A stretch of 64,000 nt of DNA from Acidobacteriota bacterium (GTDB lineage Bacteria > Acidobacteriota > Terriglobia > Acidiferrales > UBA7541): NCBI GenBank assembly GCA_021324935.1, contig JAJPIE010000067.1, positions 1 to 64,000 on the forward strand. Reading direction: 5' to 3'. Both the position numbers and the translations under genes were made by a program. Below the pieces are notes generated by a model. That model was given only the letters and a program-made list of their open reading frames with translations. It was not told the origin of the DNA and ran no database searches. Shown one piece after another: positions 5,968 to 16,507 of the stretch. How positions within the stretch are numbered: the first letter of the stretch is position 1; every line of letters starts with the position of its first letter.

Positions 5968-6696
5968 ATGACTAGCAAAAAGCCAAGCCATCAAGTTCTA
6001 GTAGAAAAGGTTTTGACGGAGCTTGCGAATTTACGGGATCTCCCATCGGCAGTGGGGACGGTGCTAATCGAGCATGTTCCGTCGCCAGCCGTGATCCGGT
6101 CCTTGAAGGAAAAAAAAGTCGCCTTTGAAATCGTGGAAGCAGCTCAGTCTCTGCGGATGAATTACCCTGACCTATTCGGTGGTTGCACTGACCTCGACAT
6201 CTTCACTCTACGGCATTTGCTCCGCAAAGCCTGGGAATCGTCAAATCCGCGGGAACGAGAGTGGCTTGTATTTGTCATCAGGAATTTTCACGCCCAGGTC
6301 ACACGCCTCGGCCAAGCCTTCCTTGAAGATGGCGGCAAGAAACGCCTTCGCGAGTTCCACACAACCAGGGAGACGCAGGGCGATTGGCTGAGGTTGGAAA
6401 GATTCAAAAACGAATCGAACTTAGCCAAGCTGCTCTATAACTGCGATGACGCTGATCTCGCCAAACAAGCCAAGGAAGCAACCCCGCCCACGATGACGCC
6501 ATTTGAGAAGGCGTTCTTTCACCTCCAAAGGAATCTGTACCGAGCGCGCGTCTGCCGAAATCCTGAGTGTTCGGCCCCCTACTTCTTTCGGCAAAAGAAG
6601 GGTGAAGAGTTTTGTTCGCCTGACTGCAAAGCTTGGGGAAGGCGAGCAAGTAAGCGGAATTGGTGGCGCGATCATCGCGGGAAAGGAAGGGAGTGA
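5968..6696 (+). CDS. CGNR-like zinc-finger protein upstream of the integrase
   Basis: This is 242 residues. The N-terminal 190 residues are mostly helical and carry no motif I can name. The C-terminus has a zinc-finger pattern C-x4-C, then C-x3-C (CRNPECSAPYF and FCSPDCKAWGRR) followed by a basic tail, as in the CGNR finger family of DNA-binding proteins. Its stop overlaps the integrase start as TGATG, so the two are translationally coupled. A role as the element's regulator or as an accessory to integration is plausible. No CI-like repressor is seen elsewhere in the element. Confidence 0.65.
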   Translation: MTSKKPSHQVLVEKVLTELANLRDLPSAVGTVLIEHVPSPAVIRSLKEKKVAFEIVEAAQSLRMNYPDLFGGCTDLDIFTLRHLLRKAWESSNPREREWLVFVIRNFHAQVTRLGQAFLEDGGKKRLREFHTTRETQGDWLRLERFKNESNLAKLLYNCDDADLAKQAKEATPPTMTPFEKAFFHLQRNLYRARVCRNPECSAPYFFRQKKGEEFCSPDCKAWGRRASKRNWWRDHRGKGRE

Positions 6697-7814
6697 TGGC
6701 AATCTACAAACGAGGAGGAGTCTACTGGTTCTCGTTCGTTTTCGATGGGCGGAGAATCCAAAAATCAACGAAGCAGGGCAACCGCAAGGCCGCGATCGAC
6801 ATTGAGTCGGCCTATCGCACTGCCCTGGCGAAGGGCGAAGTCGGTATCACTTCTGAAAAGAAGGAACGCCGCACAGTTGGACAGTTGCTGGATGAACTTA
6901 AGGCCAACTATGAAGCCAACGGTAAGCTGAGCCCTCAAAACGAAAGTCTCCTGGCCCGCGCGAAGGAAGCTTTCGACTCCAAGCTCGCCATCGAATTGAC
7001 TACGGACGATCTCAAGAAATACATGGAACGCAGGAAGGCCACCGGGTCACAAAACGCAACCATCAACCGGGTGACGGAGGTTTTGCGCCGTGCTTACAAA
7101 CTCGCTGGACTCCCTGCGCCCAAGATGGAAAAGCTCAGTGAGGCCGGCAACGCGCGCCAGGGATTTCTGAGCGAAACAGAACTTGACGCTCTCATAGCGC
7201 ACTTACCGGCGGAGCTCCAAGACTTCACCCGTTTTGCGGCCGCATGTGGAATGCGGAAGGGCGAGATCGCCGGGCTCACCTGGAAGATGGTTGAAGGCGA
7301 CGAACTTCACATCCCCGCTGACATCTGCAAGAACCGCAAAGGCCGCGTGCTGCCACTCACGGGAGAACTGGCTGAGATTGTCGAGCGGCGCCGCGCTGCT
7401 CTGCCTCGTGAAAAGAATGGCACAGTCCAAATGTGCGAGTTCATCTTTCACCGTGGTGGCTCGGCTGTTGCGGAACTCAGGAAGTCATGGCAGACAGCGG
7501 CCATCGCCGCGGGGCTCGGCCTCATGCGCTGTCCAAAGTGCAAGGAGCAGAGCGCGGAGAAATACTGCAAGAAGTGCAAGGCCGCCCGGAAGTACGAGGG
7601 TAAACTCTTTCACGATCTGCGCCGCACGGCTGTGCGCAATATGGTCAAGGCCGGGGTCAACACCCAGGTTGCAAAGCAGTGGTCGGGCCACAAGTCTGAT
7701 TCGATGTTCGAGCGCTACTCGATTCTGACCACGGACGACATGCGCGAAGCCGCAAGGCGGACGGAAGAATACCGAAAAACCCAGCGGGAAAAAGTCGTTG
7801 CAATCGCAAAATGA
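6696..7814 (+). CDS. int: tyrosine integrase with an internal zinc-ribbon-like insert
   Basis: This is 372 residues from the ATG overlapping the upstream stop; an in-frame GTG-type start 12 codons earlier lies inside the CGNR gene. The N-terminal arm-binding part (MAIYKRGGVYWFSF) is followed by a core-binding helical domain (about 60-140) and the catalytic domain. The tetrad is complete: Arg187 (GMRKGE), a beta-hairpin Lys near 212-215, His306-x-x-Arg309 (HDLRRT), His332 (SGHKS) and Tyr341 (ERYS). Between the hairpin Lys and HxxR lies an unusual insert with Cys279, Cys282, Cys291 and Cys294, a likely zinc knuckle. It lies immediately inside attR, as expected for an enzyme that integrated at the tRNA. 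Confidence 0.93.
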   Translation: MAIYKRGGVYWFSFVFDGRRIQKSTKQGNRKAAIDIESAYRTALAKGEVGITSEKKERRTVGQLLDELKANYEANGKLSPQNESLLARAKEAFDSKLAIELTTDDLKKYMERRKATGSQNATINRVTEVLRRAYKLAGLPAPKMEKLSEAGNARQGFLSETELDALIAHLPAELQDFTRFAAACGMRKGEIAGLTWKMVEGDELHIPADICKNRKGRVLPLTGELAEIVERRRAALPREKNGTVQMCEFIFHRGGSAVAELRKSWQTAAIAAGLGLMRCPKCKEQSAEKYCKKCKAARKYEGKLFHDLRRTAVRNMVKAGVNTQVAKQWSGHKSDSMFERYSILTTDDMREAARRTEEYRKTQREKVVAIAK

Positions 7815-7824
7815 AGATTGCCCT

Positions 7825-7841
7825 CTACAGTTTTCACTACA
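7825..7841 (+). promoter_or_regulatory. terminal CTACA-N7-CTACA site, right end
   Basis: This is the exact 17-base copy of the site at 332-348, starting 11 bases after the integrase stop and 72 bases from the attachment repeat. Same orientation as the left copy. The flanking bases differ apart from the shared 17-mer, so it is a discrete site rather than part of a long terminal repeat. Confidence 0.5.
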
Positions 7842-7856
7842 TCTGGAGATTTTAGG

Positions 7857-7900
7857 CAAAAAAGAAGGGTTGCTCTGGAGCGAGCAACCCTTTGTTATTT
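7857..7900. terminator. bidirectional terminator between integrase and tRNA-fMet
   Basis: A perfect 9-bp stem (7867-7875 with 7882-7890, 6-base loop) is followed on plus by TTTGTTATTT and on minus by TTCTTTTTT. It can end the integrase transcript and, from the other side, the tRNA transcript. It lies inside the element, so it replaces the tRNA terminator that the insertion moved to 129-172. Confidence 0.75.
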
Positions 7901-7912
7901 CAACTCCTTAGA

Positions 7913-7990
<78 letters not shown>

Positions 7991-7995
7991 CATCC

Positions 7996-8024
7996 ACTAT
8001 AGCGGAGCTGCCACCTTCCGTCAA
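7996..8024 (-). promoter_or_regulatory. promoter of tRNA-fMet
   Basis: On the minus strand TTGACG (8019-8024) and TATAGT (7996-8001) are separated by 17 bases. Only five bases lie between the -10 box and the mature tRNA 5' end, so transcription probably begins at or within a few bases of the mature terminus. Confidence 0.8.
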
Positions 8025-8160
8025 ATTTCACGACATGTTTCCGATCTGGCGCAGATTCGCCCTTCGTCTGTGCTCACTCGAAGCCTTGCACGCAACGCCG
8101 TTGGATGCTCCAGCGTGCGGCAAAATGCCCGGTCTGAAATCCGGCCACTACAAGGAAATA

Positions 8161-8598
8161 CTACCAGGTGGTATAGGAGGTCCCGTCCAGGGCGTTTTGC
8201 TCGCAGCCGGAATGCACGTCGTCCACGCCCGTGCTGGTCTGGTCCGGGCTCAAAACGGTATCGCCGATGTGCACCACCCAATCATTTTGGTGGCAGACCG
8301 GGTCGAGCGGTACTTCGCGCAGGTAATGTGCCTCCACCAGATCGTCCAGCGACTGCGGCGCCTGCTGCTTGTCCAGCGTATAATTGTCGATGGCTTGCCG
8401 CATGGTCTGCAGGTCCTGTTTCAGCACGGCCTCGCGCGCTCGCTTCACGGTCTTGTCGTAAATAATCGCGGCCATGCCGATCAGGATCGAGAGGATCATC
8501 ATCACGATCATCAGCTCGATCAGCGTGAATCCCAGCGCGCCGCCACGCCCGCGGTCCGAAAGCCGCGGCTCGCGCCGCAATTTCCAAGACCTCTTCAT
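8161..8598 (-). CDS. GspG-like type II pseudopilin
   Basis: This is 145 residues with GGAG eight bases before the ATG. A basic leader is followed by a prepilin peptidase site, G then FTLIELMIVMMIL, and a hydrophobic helix around residues 24-46. The remaining domain has the VPLDPV segment and the C-terminal WVVHIGDT region typical of GspG-type major pseudopilins. It follows another pseudopilin and a secretin in the same orientation. It probably forms the pseudopilus of a type II or type IV-like system in the periplasm; the ATPase and platform genes are not in this window. Confidence 0.85.
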   Translation of the reverse strand: MKRSWKLRREPRLSDRGRGGALGFTLIELMIVMMILSILIGMAAIIYDKTVKRAREAVLKQDLQTMRQAIDNYTLDKQQAPQSLDDLVEAHYLREVPLDPVCHQNDWVVHIGDTVLSPDQTSTGVDDVHSGCEQNALDGTSYTTW

Positions 8599-8621
8599 TC
8601 CTTTACTCCTGCGTTCACTTT

Positions 8622-9101
8622 CTACCAGTCTGAGTACTTGGTCCCATCCAGCGCGATTCCCGTCGATTTCGAATACACGTCGAAAACATTGTTCCCGCCC
8701 CAGCTCGTCGAATCCGGATCATCCTGCACCGAGCGCAAACCCCACTCCGCCCGCCCGGTCATCGGATCCACGGGAACCCGCCGCAAGAACCGGATGTTCT
8801 TGCCGGCCGCGCCGCTGCCGCCCAGCGCCACGCCCTTTACCAGCGTGTCCAAATCCGGAGGGTAGCCCTCGCTGCCCACTTCCACGCGAATCTTCTGCTG
8901 ATCCGCCAAGTCCTTGTACTTGTCGATCGCGTTGCGCATCTCGCGCAGGTCGTAGCGCAATTCCTTTTCGCGTTCGCGGATCACCGTGAATTTCGCGATC
9001 GGCAGCGCCATCGAGGAAAGCACCAGCAGAATCGTGCAGGCGATAATCAGCTCCAGCAGCGTCATGCCGGTTTCGGAAGTGGTTCGAACCTTGCGTGGCA
9101 T
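8622..9101 (-). CDS. second type II / type IV pseudopilin
   Basis: This is 159 residues from the ATG (a TTG one codon earlier is possible). A short leader, G then MTLLELIIACTIL, gives the prepilin site and hydrophobic stem. The soluble part contains RRVPVDPMTGRAEWGLRSV, a GspG-like calcium-loop region, and ends near LDGTKYSDW, close to the end of its neighbour (LDGTSYTTW). The two pseudopilins are therefore likely paralogues from a duplication. It lies 20 bases upstream of the first and 34 bases downstream of the secretin. Confidence 0.85.
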   Translation of the reverse strand: MPRKVRTTSETGMTLLELIIACTILLVLSSMALPIAKFTVIREREKELRYDLREMRNAIDKYKDLADQQKIRVEVGSEGYPPDLDTLVKGVALGGSGAAGKNIRFLRRVPVDPMTGRAEWGLRSVQDDPDSTSWGGNNVFDVYSKSTGIALDGTKYSDW

Positions 9102-9135
9102 CAAAACGTCTCCGAGCCTTCCTTAGTAAGACGGC

Positions 9136-11457
9136 CTACTGCACATGCAGCGTTGCTTCGCTGGTGACCAGCGGAATCGGCCGTTGCTGGGAGTCCTTCG
9201 CGTTAATCTGCACAATCGAGAGATTCGTCGTTCCCGGCGCAATTGCCTTCACCACCACGCCCAGCAGCGTTCCCGTGCCGTTCACGCCCGGCGTGTTCGG
9301 CTGCCGCGTGGCGGAAATGATCGCTTGCCCGTGCTCCTTGTCCACGCGTTGCACCAGCGCAATCTCTTGCGAACCGCCCGTCAGGAATCCGCCGTGCCGC
9401 ACTTCTTCCACGCTGATGATCGCCGGATTGTATTGCAGCAGCATGGGCACGGAGAAAAGATCGGATACGTTTTCGACGACCACGCCGATGGTAGCCGTCT
9501 GGCCGGGGGATAAATTCAACGCGGCCGGCTCGAAGCGAATATGCGGTCCAGCTACTTGCGCTTGTGGCCCTGCCGTAGGGGCGGCCGGAGCGGGAGCCGG
9601 CGTCAGTGCGGCCGGCGCGGGCTGAACCGTGGGAGCCGCCGGATTCGCTTGCGGCGCTGCTGCCGGCGGCAACGTCGGATTCGGATTCGAGGCCGGCGCT
9701 TTCACGTCCATTTCCCGCTTCACGCTTGGAAGCGATTCCGTGCCGGCATAAAGCGTGCGCAAATTTTCTCGCGTCCATTCCGGCATGCGCACGATGCGCG
9801 GAATCAGCACGATCAGGTTCTCGTTTTCCTGGTGCTCAATATTGTCCGTGGAAAACAGGTAGCGCATGATCGGCACATTCGCCAATCCGGGCCACCCGTT
9901 CAGCGTTCGCGTGTCAATCCGTTCGAACAAGCCGCCAAGGATGCTCACTTCGCCTTCTTTCAGCCGGATTTCATGCTCGATCTTGCGCTGGCTGATGATG
10001 GGCTGCTGGATGCCGCCGATGGTGGCCTGACCGGTCACGGAGGAAACTTCCACGGCTACCTTCAAGCTGATGTCGCGATTGGGGTGCACGTGCGGCGTGA
10101 TGTCCACGTTCACGCCAACGTCGATGTATTGAAATTGCGTGTTCACCAACGGGTTCACAAAGCCCGCGCCTGCCGTCGAGCCCACGCCAACGCCCGCCTG
10201 GAAGCTGCCGGTAGCCACTGGCACGCGGTCGCCGACGCGCAGCTTCGCGGGTTGCCCGTCGATCGCGCGAATCTCGGGATTGTCGATGATCTTGGTGGCG
10301 CTGTCGGTCAAAACGAAGTTGGCCGTCGCGTTGGGTAGTGTCAGCGCTACATCGTTTTGATTCAGATGCGTCAACTGGTTCAGCGTCACCGTGCCGGTGC
10401 TGCTGGTCGTCGTGCCGGTTCCGGAAGTGGTGTTCGTTGTGTTCGTGCTCGGATTGATGGCGATTGAAGCGCTTTGCCCCGGCAGGATGCCAAGATTCCT
10501 CAGCTTGTCGGTGCGCGCTTGCAGCACTTCCATCTGGATCACGACTTCCGGCTTCGCCTTGTCGATGTCGCGAATGATCTTTTCCGCCAGCGCCACTTTG
10601 TCCGGCGTATCGCGGATGATGATGGCGTTTTGCGCGTTCACCTGCTGGATGCGCCGCAGGTCCAGCAACGACCGCAAACCGGTGGTGATTTCCGTCAAAT
10701 CCTGCGGAATCGAAATGTTGCTCAGGTAGAACGTCCGCACCACCTGCTCTTCGTAGTCGCGCCTCTTCTGGGTGTTATCCGGAACGATCATGATGATGTT
10801 TTCGGTCACCGGCTTCCAAAAGGCTTTCGCTTCCAGCGACACGATATCCAGCGCCTGCTCCAGCGTCACGTTGTTCAAATCCACCGGGATGCGCCGCGCC
10901 TGCAAATCTGGATCGTAAATCACCGTCAATCCCGCGAGCTTCCCGATCGTGTCGAACACCACCTTGACGTCATTCGACATCCGCAGATTGATCGGCGCGC
11001 GCGAGAGCGGCTTCAATTCCGGCGGCGCAGTCGCCAGCGCGGGCTCTCCGTTTTCCATCAGGGGCTGCTCGGCCGCCTGATTGGCTTGCGCCTGGTCCGC
11101 AATCATCTTCAGGGTCTTTTTCAATTCCTGGTCGGCGGCGGTGCTCGAAGGATCCAAAATTTGCGCGCGTTGAAACTGCGCCAGGGCCCCTTGCAAGTCG
11201 CCCTTATCGCGGAGCTGCATCCCTTGCCGGACGTGATTTTGCCCGGCCTCAAATCGCGCCTGGTCCAGCCCGATCTTGTAATTGACGTTGTGGGGATCAG
11301 CCTTTACGGCCTTCAGGTAGAAGTCCACCGCGGCGTCATAATCCTGCAAGTCCACGGCTTGCCTCGCGGCTTTATAGTCCTGGTTGCCTTTGGGACATCC
11401 CGCGGCAAACATCCCCAGAGCGGCGATCAACGCGATTTGACTTCTGCGGCGCTTCAA
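9136..11457 (-). CDS. secretin (GspD/PilQ-like) lipoprotein with TPR and cohesin-like domains
   Basis: This is 773 residues if translation starts at the TTG at 11457, chosen because it yields a clean lipoprotein signal (MKRRRSQIALIAALG then FAAGC, Cys21) with GAGG about ten bases before. Upstream in-frame ATG and GTG codons would add an implausibly long leader. After Cys come TPR-like repeats (about 25-130), an N0/STN domain and N1-type repeats (about 170-330), then the secretin beta-barrel region with its GGLFERIDT and the C-terminal VPRIVRMPEW element. A Pro/Ala-rich linker leads to a cohesin-like beta domain (last 140 residues). It forms the outer-membrane channel for the two adjacent pseudopilins. 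The cohesin-like fusion is unusual outside some environmental phyla. Confidence 0.85.
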   Translation of the reverse strand: MKRRRSQIALIAALGMFAAGCPKGNQDYKAARQAVDLQDYDAAVDFYLKAVKADPHNVNYKIGLDQARFEAGQNHVRQGMQLRDKGDLQGALAQFQRAQILDPSSTAADQELKKTLKMIADQAQANQAAEQPLMENGEPALATAPPELKPLSRAPINLRMSNDVKVVFDTIGKLAGLTVIYDPDLQARRIPVDLNNVTLEQALDIVSLEAKAFWKPVTENIIMIVPDNTQKRRDYEEQVVRTFYLSNISIPQDLTEITTGLRSLLDLRRIQQVNAQNAIIIRDTPDKVALAEKIIRDIDKAKPEVVIQMEVLQARTDKLRNLGILPGQSASIAINPSTNTTNTTSGTGTTTSSTGTVTLNQLTHLNQNDVALTLPNATANFVLTDSATKIIDNPEIRAIDGQPAKLRVGDRVPVATGSFQAGVGVGSTAGAGFVNPLVNTQFQYIDVGVNVDITPHVHPNRDISLKVAVEVSSVTGQATIGGIQQPIISQRKIEHEIRLKEGEVSILGGLFERIDTRTLNGWPGLANVPIMRYLFSTDNIEHQENENLIVLIPRIVRMPEWTRENLRTLYAGTESLPSVKREMDVKAPASNPNPTLPPAAAPQANPAAPTVQPAPAALTPAPAPAAPTAGPQAQVAGPHIRFEPAALNLSPGQTATIGVVVENVSDLFSVPMLLQYNPAIISVEEVRHGGFLTGGSQEIALVQRVDKEHGQAIISATRQPNTPGVNGTGTLLGVVVKAIAPGTTNLSIVQINAKDSQQRPIPLVTSEATLHVQ

Positions 11458-11695
11458 CGGTCCGGAACCTCGCTTGGGGGCAACCCGTGTCTTTACTTGC
11501 TCTTGCAGTCTAGCATCGGGATTGTCGGCCCGGCAAGCCGCGTCCATTTGCTTTTCCCGCTCGTTACACTGTCCCATGTGCCAGTTCCGCAGCCTTTCCT
11601 CCAACACATGACCGGTAGCTGGGAACGCGCGAGCCAGACTGGGCAGCTGTTCCGGACATCCGTATTAGACGTGTCATCAGGTAAAATGAAAGATT

Positions 11696-12208
11696 GTGAC
11701 CAAGCCGACCAAGAACGCCGAGAAGCCGAAAAGTAAGCAGGCCAAAAGTCCCCGCGAACAGATCGTCGCGCAGAACCGGGCGGCTTCCTACAATTATCAC
11801 ATCCTCGAAAAACTCGAGGCCGGCCTCGTTCTTCACGGCACCGAAGTGAAAGCGCTGCGTGAAGGCAAGGCCAACATCCGCGACGCCTATGTGGACTTCA
11901 AGCCCAGCGGCGCGTTTCTGGTCAACGCCCACATCGCGCAATACATGCCCGGCGGCCCGTGGAACCACGAGCCTCTCGGCGAACGCAAATTGCTTCTTCA
12001 CAAACGCGAAATTCATAAGCTCTCGGGCCGTACCCAATCCAAGGGGTTAACCGTCATTCCTCTGCGCATCTACTTCCGCGACGGCATCGCCAAAGTCGAA
12101 ATCGCTTTGGCGCAGGGCAAAAAGTCCTGGGACCGCCGCCAGGACGAACGCGCCAGGGAAGCCCGCAAGGAAGCCGAACAAGCTCTTTATCGCAACCGGA
12201 GGCGATAA
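11696..12208 (+). CDS. smpB: SmpB, tmRNA-binding protein
   Basis: This is 170 residues from a GTG. It binds tmRNA for trans-translation of stalled ribosomes. The family segments are present: NRAASYNYHILEKLEAGLVL, GTEVKALREGKANIRDAY, the RKLLLHKREI stretch, and the basic C-terminal tail (KKSWDRRQDERAREARKEAE). A Lys-rich N-terminal extension of about 20 residues precedes the conserved fold. It is divergent from the secretin and eight bases upstream of pepA. The tmRNA gene itself is not in the window. Confidence 0.95.
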   Translation: MTKPTKNAEKPKSKQAKSPREQIVAQNRAASYNYHILEKLEAGLVLHGTEVKALREGKANIRDAYVDFKPSGAFLVNAHIAQYMPGGPWNHEPLGERKLLLHKREIHKLSGRTQSKGLTVIPLRIYFRDGIAKVEIALAQGKKSWDRRQDERAREARKEAEQALYRNRRR

Positions 12209-12215
12209 CACCATC

Positions 12216-13706
12216 ATGCAAATCACACTGGATACCAAACCGTTTGCCACGCTGGAAACCGAAGCCCTCGTGACCTATGTCTTCGACGAAAGCGATCCCA
12301 TCCAGGGACGCGCCGCCGAACTCGATAAACTGACTGGCGGTCTGCTCGCGCGCCTGGCAAAGGGCGGCGAAATCGCCGGCAAGTCGCTGGAAACCACGCT
12401 CGTTCACGCTCCCCAGGGAGTGAAGGCCGCGCGTCTGCTCGTCGTCGGGGCAGGGAAGCGCGAGCAGTTCAACCCCGCGACCCTCCGCAAAGTTGCGGGG
12501 GCCGCGCTGCGCTATTTGAAGTCGCGCGGTGTGCACAAGGTTGTCTTCCTGGTCCGCGAGGGCGATGCCACCGAAGACGTCGCGCAGGCCGTTACCGAAG
12601 CCGCCATTGTCTCTGATTTTGAGACCGACAAATACAAAACCGACAAGAAAAACGACAAATTTATCGAAATTTTCACAATTGCCGGTTACGCCGACGCAGA
12701 AAAAGCCGCCGGCGAAAAGGGACTTGGTAAGGGCCGCATCATCGGCGATTCACAGAATTTCACGCGAGACCTGGTGAATGAGCCTTCCAACAAGCTCACC
12801 CCTCGTATCCTCGCCGAAAAGGCCCAGGCCATGGCCAAGGAAGCCGGCCTTGCCGTCGAAATTTTGGATGAAAAGAAAATCGCGGAACTAAAAATGGGCG
12901 CCCTGCTCAGCGTTGCGCAGGGCAGCGTCGAGCCGCCGCGCATGATCGTGATCACTTACACGCCCGCGAATCTCAAACCCGGCGCCACCGTCGTCGGCCT
13001 CGTCGGCAAAGCCGTCACCTTCGACACCGGCGGCATCTCCATCAAGCCCGCCGACGGCATGGAAAAAATGAAGTACGACATGGCGGGCGGCGCCACCATG
13101 ATCGGCATCATGCGCGCCATCGCCGCCCTGAAGCCGTCAGTCAAGGTAATCTGCGTAGTTCCCGCCACGGAAAATATGCCCGGTGGCAAGGCCCAGAAGC
13201 CCGGCGACATTCACACGGCAATGTCCGGCAAGACTATCGAAGTGCTCAACACCGACGCTGAAGGCCGCCTGATCCTCGCCGATGGCGTGCACTACGCGAA
13301 ACAACTTGGTGCCACGCATCTGGTCGACGCAGCCACTCTGACCGGCGCCATCGTCGTGGCCCTCGCCAACGTCAACGTCGGCGTCTTCGGCTCCGACCGC
13401 GCCTGGACCGACAAGCTTTTGGCCAGCGCCAAAGCCGCCGGCGAAAAAATGTGGGAACTTCCCATGGACGACGAGTACCGCGAATTCATCAAGGGCAGCT
13501 TCGCCGACATTCAAAACATCGGCAGCGGCAAGGGCGGCGGCTCCATCACCGGCGCGTGGTTCATCCGCGAATTTGCGGGCGACACGCCCTGGATTCACCT
13601 CGACATCGCCGGCACCGCCTGGAACGACGACGCCAAGCCCTGGCTCGCCAAAGGCCCCACCGGCGTCAGCCTCCGCACCCTGGTTCACCTGGTCATGTCT
13701 CTGTAG
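12216..13706 (+). CDS. pepA: leucyl aminopeptidase (M17)
   Basis: This is 496 residues, a normal length for M17. It removes N-terminal residues from peptides in the cytoplasm using two metal ions in a hexameric enzyme. The C-terminal catalytic half shows the metal-site segment VGKAVTFDTGGISIKP and the signature NTDAEGRL (345-352). The N-terminal half is the divergent regulatory domain. GGAGG lies about 12 bases before the ATG, and the gene follows smpB closely, so both may share a transcript. Confidence 0.95.
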   Translation: MQITLDTKPFATLETEALVTYVFDESDPIQGRAAELDKLTGGLLARLAKGGEIAGKSLETTLVHAPQGVKAARLLVVGAGKREQFNPATLRKVAGAALRYLKSRGVHKVVFLVREGDATEDVAQAVTEAAIVSDFETDKYKTDKKNDKFIEIFTIAGYADAEKAAGEKGLGKGRIIGDSQNFTRDLVNEPSNKLTPRILAEKAQAMAKEAGLAVEILDEKKIAELKMGALLSVAQGSVEPPRMIVITYTPANLKPGATVVGLVGKAVTFDTGGISIKPADGMEKMKYDMAGGATMIGIMRAIAALKPSVKVICVVPATENMPGGKAQKPGDIHTAMSGKTIEVLNTDAEGRLILADGVHYAKQLGATHLVDAATLTGAIVVALANVNVGVFGSDRAWTDKLLASAKAAGEKMWELPMDDEYREFIKGSFADIQNIGSGKGGGSITGAWFIREFAGDTPWIHLDIAGTAWNDDAKPWLAKGPTGVSLRTLVHLVMSL

Positions 13707-14011
13707 CGGCCACCTTCAGGTGGCCCGTGCGCTCGCCGTTGCGGGATCGCTTGCCCCGCCCTCTTCCCATGCCACAGGCGCTCCTGCCTGTGCTCGTCCC
13801 TCTCCTGCAGGGGCGGCTTCACGCCGCCCTGTAGCGCAGCTATTCCTGGCTGTGCACTCGTGCCATAAGCAACCAACCGCGCACAGGCAAGAATGCCTGT
13901 GCCATCGTAAGCACCGTCATTTTTACCCTTAGCCTTGCGAAGGGCCGAGGCAGGCCGCTCTTCGCTATGTTCTCTGCGAACCTCTGTGACCTCTGCGGCG
14001 AAATCTTTTCC
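13707..14011. repeat. intergenic repeat cluster between pepA and argS
   Basis: The gap between two convergent genes contains GCACAGGC-type palindromes at 13771-13793 and 13881-13903 (arms around CACAGGC/GCCTGTG), a TGCAGGGGCGGCTTC-ACGCCGCC element at 13806-13835, and a CTTGCGAAGGG motif near 13934. No gene is seen. The palindromes could act as terminators for the convergent transcripts. Confidence 0.6.
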
Positions 14012-16165
<2,154 letters not shown>

Positions 16166-16507
16166 CAGCTTGATCTATGCCTGCCCTGGTAAATTTTCAG
16201 TATACCAGCCGTGGTCCCCGCCAACCTTAGTTGTGTAGGGCGGCTGCACGCCGCTTTTGTGCATCGTGCAGGGGCGGCTTCTTGCCCTGAGCGCATGCGA
16301 AGGGTGCGCCGCCTCTTCCTTCCCAGGTAAGGCCACTTTCTACACCATCCTCCGCTTGCGGGCTTGCAGGGCCTTCCGCCTGCGGCGACCCGCTCTTCTC
16401 TTGGTCACGGACGGCTGCCATGGGTCCTTCCAAACAAATCCCGATTAGACAAAAACCACCGGCTCCCGTGTTATCACTCTAGAGCCGCGCACCGTGCAAA
16501 GGATGCC
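16166..16507. repeat. intergenic repeats between divergent argS and the sigma-factor gene
   Basis: TGTAGGGCGGCTGCACGCCGC (16235-16255) and TGCAGGGGCGGCTTCTTGCCC (16267-16287) belong to the same repeat family and lie back to back. The motif CCTGAGCGCATGCGAAGGG (16286-16304) continues the second. No clear promoter was recognised for either gene. Confidence 0.5.

Larger units (their letters stand above)
173..7912. mobile_element. integrative element (phage-satellite-like) in tRNA-fMet
   Basis: The element is bounded by 48-bp direct repeats of the tRNA-fMet 3' part and encodes its own tyrosine integrase next to the right boundary. Base composition is visibly less GC-rich than the chromosome to the right. 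About 12 tightly packed minus-strand genes run from 5893 down to 658, many with ATGA start/stop overlaps. A plus-strand pair (CGNR-like protein, integrase) is divergent from them. Phage-type functions are present (O-like replication protein, loader, small-terminase-like HTH, DUF2213 protease-like protein). Large terminase, portal, capsid, tail and lysis genes are not seen. It could be a satellite, a deleted prophage or another integrative element. Confidence 0.85.

Noticed and set aside
10474..11736. 420-codon plus-strand frame opposite the secretin gene
   Set aside because: It is antisense to a clearly coding gene with recognised domains and has no ribosome site or familiar sequence; long antisense frames are expected at this GC content.
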